The notes below the pieces were generated by a model. It saw only the letters and a list, made by a program, of their open reading frames with translations. It was not told the origin of the DNA and did not search any database. DNA of 9,878 bases, taken from contig DAHWKF010000038.1 in assembly GCA_027343785.1 (NCBI GenBank), positions 1 through 9,878 of the forward strand, read 5' to 3'. The position numbers and the translations under genes were made by a program. Below, in pieces: positions 7,499 to 9,878 of this stretch (positions are counted from its first letter, which is position 1; each line of letters opens with the position of its first letter). This DNA comes from Leptospirillum sp. Lineage in GTDB: Bacteria; Nitrospirota; Leptospirillia; Leptospirillales; Leptospirillaceae.

Positions 7499-8373
7499 CC
7501 CACTTTTTAGATCCTTCCATCCAAGATGCGCTCCTGGGTTTTTTGAAAGAAGATATCGGACGGGGCGATGTGACAACCCTGTCAGTTTTTGACGAAAAGG
7601 AACGCAACCTCCTGACGAGAGGCATTCTTGTTTCGGAAAGCGAAGGTCGAATCTGCGGGATTCCTTTTGCGGAATTTTTGCTCGGATATCTCGATTCCGG
7701 AGTGAAAGTCAGCTGGAATGTTTCTGAAGGGGGGGAGTACGGGGAGGGAGCGGTGCTGGGAACAATCGAATGCCGGCTGGAGTCTCTCCTGGCCGGGGAA
7801 CGTCTTGTTCTCAATCTCCTCAAGCACCTTTCCGGTATCGCATCCATTACGGCCCTTTATGTGGAGCGCGCCATGAAAGTTCGTCCGGCGGGTCTTCGTC
7901 CGTTACGGATCGTTGAGACCAGAAAAACGCTTCCGGGTTTACGCTTCTTTCAGAAATATGCCGTACGTGTCGGAGGAGGTCATAATCACCGCTACTGTCT
8001 GGATGACGGAATCTTGATCAAGGATAATCATCTTGTCGCTGCCGGCGGGGTTAAAAACGCTTTGGACCGTGTGAAAAAGTACGGCCCTCACCCGCTTCGC
8101 GTCGAACTGGAGGTCGATACCGCCGAACAGGCGCTCGAAGGTGCTTCCGAAGGAGCCGATATCCTTCTCCTTGACAATATGTCGCAGGATTTGCTCGAAA
8201 AGCTGGTTCCGCGCCTGAGGCTCTTGAAACCCGGCATACTCCTGGAAGTGTCGGGAGGGGTGACACTGGACCGGATCGAAGCGCTTGCCCGCCTGGATAT
8301 CGATATCATTTCCGTGGGCGCCCTGACGCATTCTTCTCCGGATGCCCCTCTCCGTCTCGACTTCCAGAGATGA
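7495..8373 (+). CDS. nadC: nicotinate-nucleotide pyrophosphorylase (carboxylating)
   Basis: Quinolinate phosphoribosyltransferase, 292 aa, which makes nicotinate mononucleotide from quinolinate and PRPP in de novo NAD synthesis. Family signatures in order: LKEDIGRGDVTT (17-28), GERLVLNLLKHLSGIAS (101-117), VETRKTLPGLRFFQKYAVRVGGGHNHR (two blocks in 140-165), ILIKDNHL (173-180), VELEVDT (203-209), ILLLDNMS (223-230), LEVSGGV (250-256), SVGALTHS (273-280) and LDF near the end. The substrate-binding Arg, Lys and His residues of these blocks are present, and the length is normal. The start is TTG 7495, backed by a strong ribosome site and by the family's usual N-terminus. No nadA or nadB is in the window. 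The gene overlaps valS by 4 nt and the next gene by 4 nt, so it probably depends on transcription from upstream. Confidence 0.97.
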   Translation: MTHFLDPSIQDALLGFLKEDIGRGDVTTLSVFDEKERNLLTRGILVSESEGRICGIPFAEFLLGYLDSGVKVSWNVSEGGEYGEGAVLGTIECRLESLLAGERLVLNLLKHLSGIASITALYVERAMKVRPAGLRPLRIVETRKTLPGLRFFQKYAVRVGGGHNHRYCLDDGILIKDNHLVAAGGVKNALDRVKKYGPHPLRVELEVDTAEQALEGASEGADILLLDNMSQDLLEKLVPRLRLLKPGILLEVSGGVTLDRIEALARLDIDIISVGALTHSSPDAPLRLDFQR

Positions 8374-9146
8374 GTCCGGCCCCACGGACCCCGGTGCCTG
8401 TCAGGGTCACCGTCGACCTTCCCCTGTATTATCTGGAGACTGTCGAGTCCACAAGTACTTATCTAAAAGAGTGGTCCCGGCAGGAACGGCTTTGTTCCGG
8501 AACCGCCCTTTATGCCGGGGAACAAACCTCCGGTCGTGGCCGAAGGGGTAACCGGTGGGTCCATGTTCCCGGTAATCTGGCTATGACGATATGGATGGCC
8601 GCATCTGACCTTCCGGCCAATCCGCCATGGACATTGAAAATGGCCTGGACGCTTTTGGGATATTTTTCCGAATTCGGTTCGACCGGCTTTCTGAAATACC
8701 CCAACGACATTCATCTCGACTCCGAGTCAGGAAAGATCGCCGGAATACTTGTCGAACGCCTCAACAACGGATACCTGATCGGTGTGGGAGTCAACCGCTT
8801 TTCTCCGGAAGAAGTCGAAAATGCTGCGGGCTGGGAAGCGTTGCCGGACCATCATGCGATGGCTCTTGCTCTTTCCCGACGTTTCAGAAATCAATTTTCG
8901 GGATCCGGCAAGGAGACGGTCCCTTCCGACGTTATTATGGAAGATCTTAACCGGCGTTTGTTATGGAAAGGGGAGTGGGTGGCATGGAAGGATACCGGTT
9001 CGGCTACCCTTTCCCTTGGAAAAATCGTCCGACTGGATGAGACTGGCCGTCTGGAGATATCGGATCCGGATGGTGTAACACGCTATCTTCCCGAAACCGT
9101 CCATGCTGTCCGTCGCGTGGATCCATGTGAAAAAAGCCGTCCATGA
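8370..9146 (+). CDS. birA: biotin--[acetyl-CoA-carboxylase] ligase, no HTH domain
   Basis: A 258-aa biotin-protein ligase that activates biotin with ATP and attaches it to the biotin carrier protein of acetyl-CoA carboxylase and related enzymes. Motifs: ETVESTSTYLKE (23-34), the region that contacts biotin; the nucleotide/biotin loop GRGRRGNRW (55-63) preceded by Q52; KYPNDIHL (109-116) for the usual KWPND; GKIAGILVE (121-129), whose Lys122 matches the conserved biotin-binding Lys; and LIGVGVN (136-142). The C-terminal 50 residues (about 208-255) form the small SH3-like domain. It lacks the N-terminal winged helix of E. coli BirA (321 aa), so it should be a monofunctional (group I) ligase and not a repressor. 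The start ATG overlaps the nadC stop as ATGA and has no good ribosome site, which suggests translational coupling. coaX follows directly, a frequent partner of this gene. Confidence 0.95.
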   Translation: MSPAPRTPVPVRVTVDLPLYYLETVESTSTYLKEWSRQERLCSGTALYAGEQTSGRGRRGNRWVHVPGNLAMTIWMAASDLPANPPWTLKMAWTLLGYFSEFGSTGFLKYPNDIHLDSESGKIAGILVERLNNGYLIGVGVNRFSPEEVENAAGWEALPDHHAMALALSRRFRNQFSGSGKETVPSDVIMEDLNRRLLWKGEWVAWKDTGSATLSLGKIVRLDETGRLEISDPDGVTRYLPETVHAVRRVDPCEKSRP

Positions 9147-9878
9147 TCACCGTCAAGATGGGTGTCAGCCGGTTAACGCTGGCCGTTCATGACGGGAAGG
9201 GGCGGATTTCCTCCATCCTGGTTCGCAAAACCCCGCACGAGGTACTCTCTCCGGACGGTTGGGAAAACCATCTTTCTCTTCCGGTATGGTTCGGTGACAT
9301 CAAAGCTCCTGTCGCGATGGCTTCGGTTGTCCCCCAATATGATACCGCTCTTCAAAAGGCTCTGGTTGCCAGTGGAAAAAAATGGATGATTCCCTTGACG
9401 CTTCCGGACTGGGGCCTGACTGTTCGCTATTCTCCCCAAGGGGCTTTGGGGGTTGACCGTCTTGCCGTTTGTACAGGGGCACGGGAGCGGTTTCCCGAAC
9501 TGAACCGCCAGGGTTGGGTTGTGGCAGACTTTGGAACGCATACGGTTCTGACGGTTGTGATCAATAATACGATTCGCGGAGGAAGCATCTCCCCCGGAAT
9601 CATGACACAGCTTCAGTCGATCGGGGGGGGGCTTGTCCTCGGCCGATACTCCCTGCGATATCCAAAGGGGCCGGTGGGTGAGAATACGGCTGAATGCGTG
9701 TCATCCGGGGTTGTTCTGGGTGCCGTCAGGGGTGTTGAAGGCTTGTTCCGGGAGATGGAGACCGCGATGGGTCAGCAGCTGGCCCTGGTTTTGACCGGCG
9801 GATTATCGCGATATCTCAGACCCTTGTTCCGTTTGCCAAACAGGTGTGACCGTCATCTTGTTCATGCGGGAATATGGG
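9143..9878 (+). CDS. coaX: type III pantothenate kinase-like protein (CoaX family), 3' end missing, divergent N-terminal motif
   Basis: The frame is open from ATG 9143 (overlapping the birA stop as ATGA, with no clear ribosome site) to the window edge, giving 245 residues. Full-length CoaX is about 255, so only some ten residues seem to be missing. CoaX phosphorylates pantothenate, the first step to CoA. Family marks: SVVP (61-64), GALGVDRLA (100-108) with the catalytic-base Asp at 105, VVADFGTHTVLTVV (126-139), GGSISPGI (146-153), GENTAECVSSG (179-189) and LTGG (217-220). The N-terminal phosphate-binding motif, normally D-x-G-N-T/S, reads K-M-G-V-S (5-9), so the Asp and Asn are absent although the flanking beta-strand pattern is retained. 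The segment that usually has a TAxLP-like motif is replaced by SIGGGLVLGRYS, encoded in part by nine consecutive G. It may be a true but divergent kinase or a paralogue that has lost activity. Confidence 0.85.
   Translation, partial: MITVKMGVSRLTLAVHDGKGRISSILVRKTPHEVLSPDGWENHLSLPVWFGDIKAPVAMASVVPQYDTALQKALVASGKKWMIPLTLPDWGLTVRYSPQGALGVDRLAVCTGARERFPELNRQGWVVADFGTHTVLTVVINNTIRGGSISPGIMTQLQSIGGGLVLGRYSLRYPKGPVGENTAECVSSGVVLGAVRGVEGLFREMETAMGQQLALVLTGGLSRYLRPLFRLPNRCDRHLVHAGIW
9623..9631 (+). repeat. nine-G homopolymer tract inside the coaX-like gene
   Basis: Nine consecutive G encode three Gly residues (161-163). It is the longest single-base run I noticed in the window. The reading frame carries CoaX-like motifs on both sides (GGSISPGI before, GENT after), so the tract is in frame as given. 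Such runs are prone to polymerase slippage and to sequencing length errors. Confidence 0.85.

Overview
The window is a compact bacterial housekeeping cluster. All nine recognisable genes lie on the + strand: the 3' end of a recA-like gene, alaS, a 94-codon small gene with a phasin-like C-terminus, ruvX (yqgF), mltG, valS, nadC, a biotin-protein ligase gene (birA type, no HTH), and a coaX-like gene cut by the right edge. Gaps are short (88 bp between recA and alaS, then 16-40 bp), and the last three junctions are 4-nt or stop/start overlaps (TTGA, ATGA, ATGA). I see no rRNA, tRNA, CRISPR array, insertion sequence, integrase or phage gene, and no convincing intrinsic terminator.

Organism: a Gram-negative-type bacterium of moderate GC that uses GTG and TTG starts quite freely (mltG and valS GTG, nadC TTG). 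The recA-alaS-ruvX-mltG order occurs in several phyla, including deltaproteobacteria and, in part, Firmicutes. The protein style and gene order suggest Nitrospirota, perhaps a Leptospirillum relative. That is a guess from general impression, not a database result.

Layout: 1-138 recA tail; 139-226 a non-coding gap with at most a weak promoter; 227-2872 alanyl-tRNA synthetase; 2899-3183 small phasin-like protein; 3200-3700 RuvX, a pre-16S rRNA processing nuclease of the RNase H fold; 3727-4761 MltG, the membrane murein transglycosylase that terminates glycan strands; 4802-7498 valyl-tRNA synthetase; 7495-8373 quinolinate phosphoribosyltransferase (NAD synthesis); 8370-9146 biotin-protein ligase; 9143-9878+ type III pantothenate kinase-like protein (CoA synthesis). 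The left part serves translation, rRNA maturation and the cell wall. The right part is a translationally coupled cofactor trio (NAD, biotin, CoA) behind valS.

I find no new multi-gene system. The items most worth a second look are: the CoaX-like protein, which lacks the usual N-terminal Asp/Asn phosphate-binding motif and carries a 9-G tract; the unassigned small gene between alaS and ruvX, in the slot where Bacillus has yrzL (ireB); and a RuvX whose usual DER motif reads DEG, followed by an Arg/Lys/Gly-rich loop.
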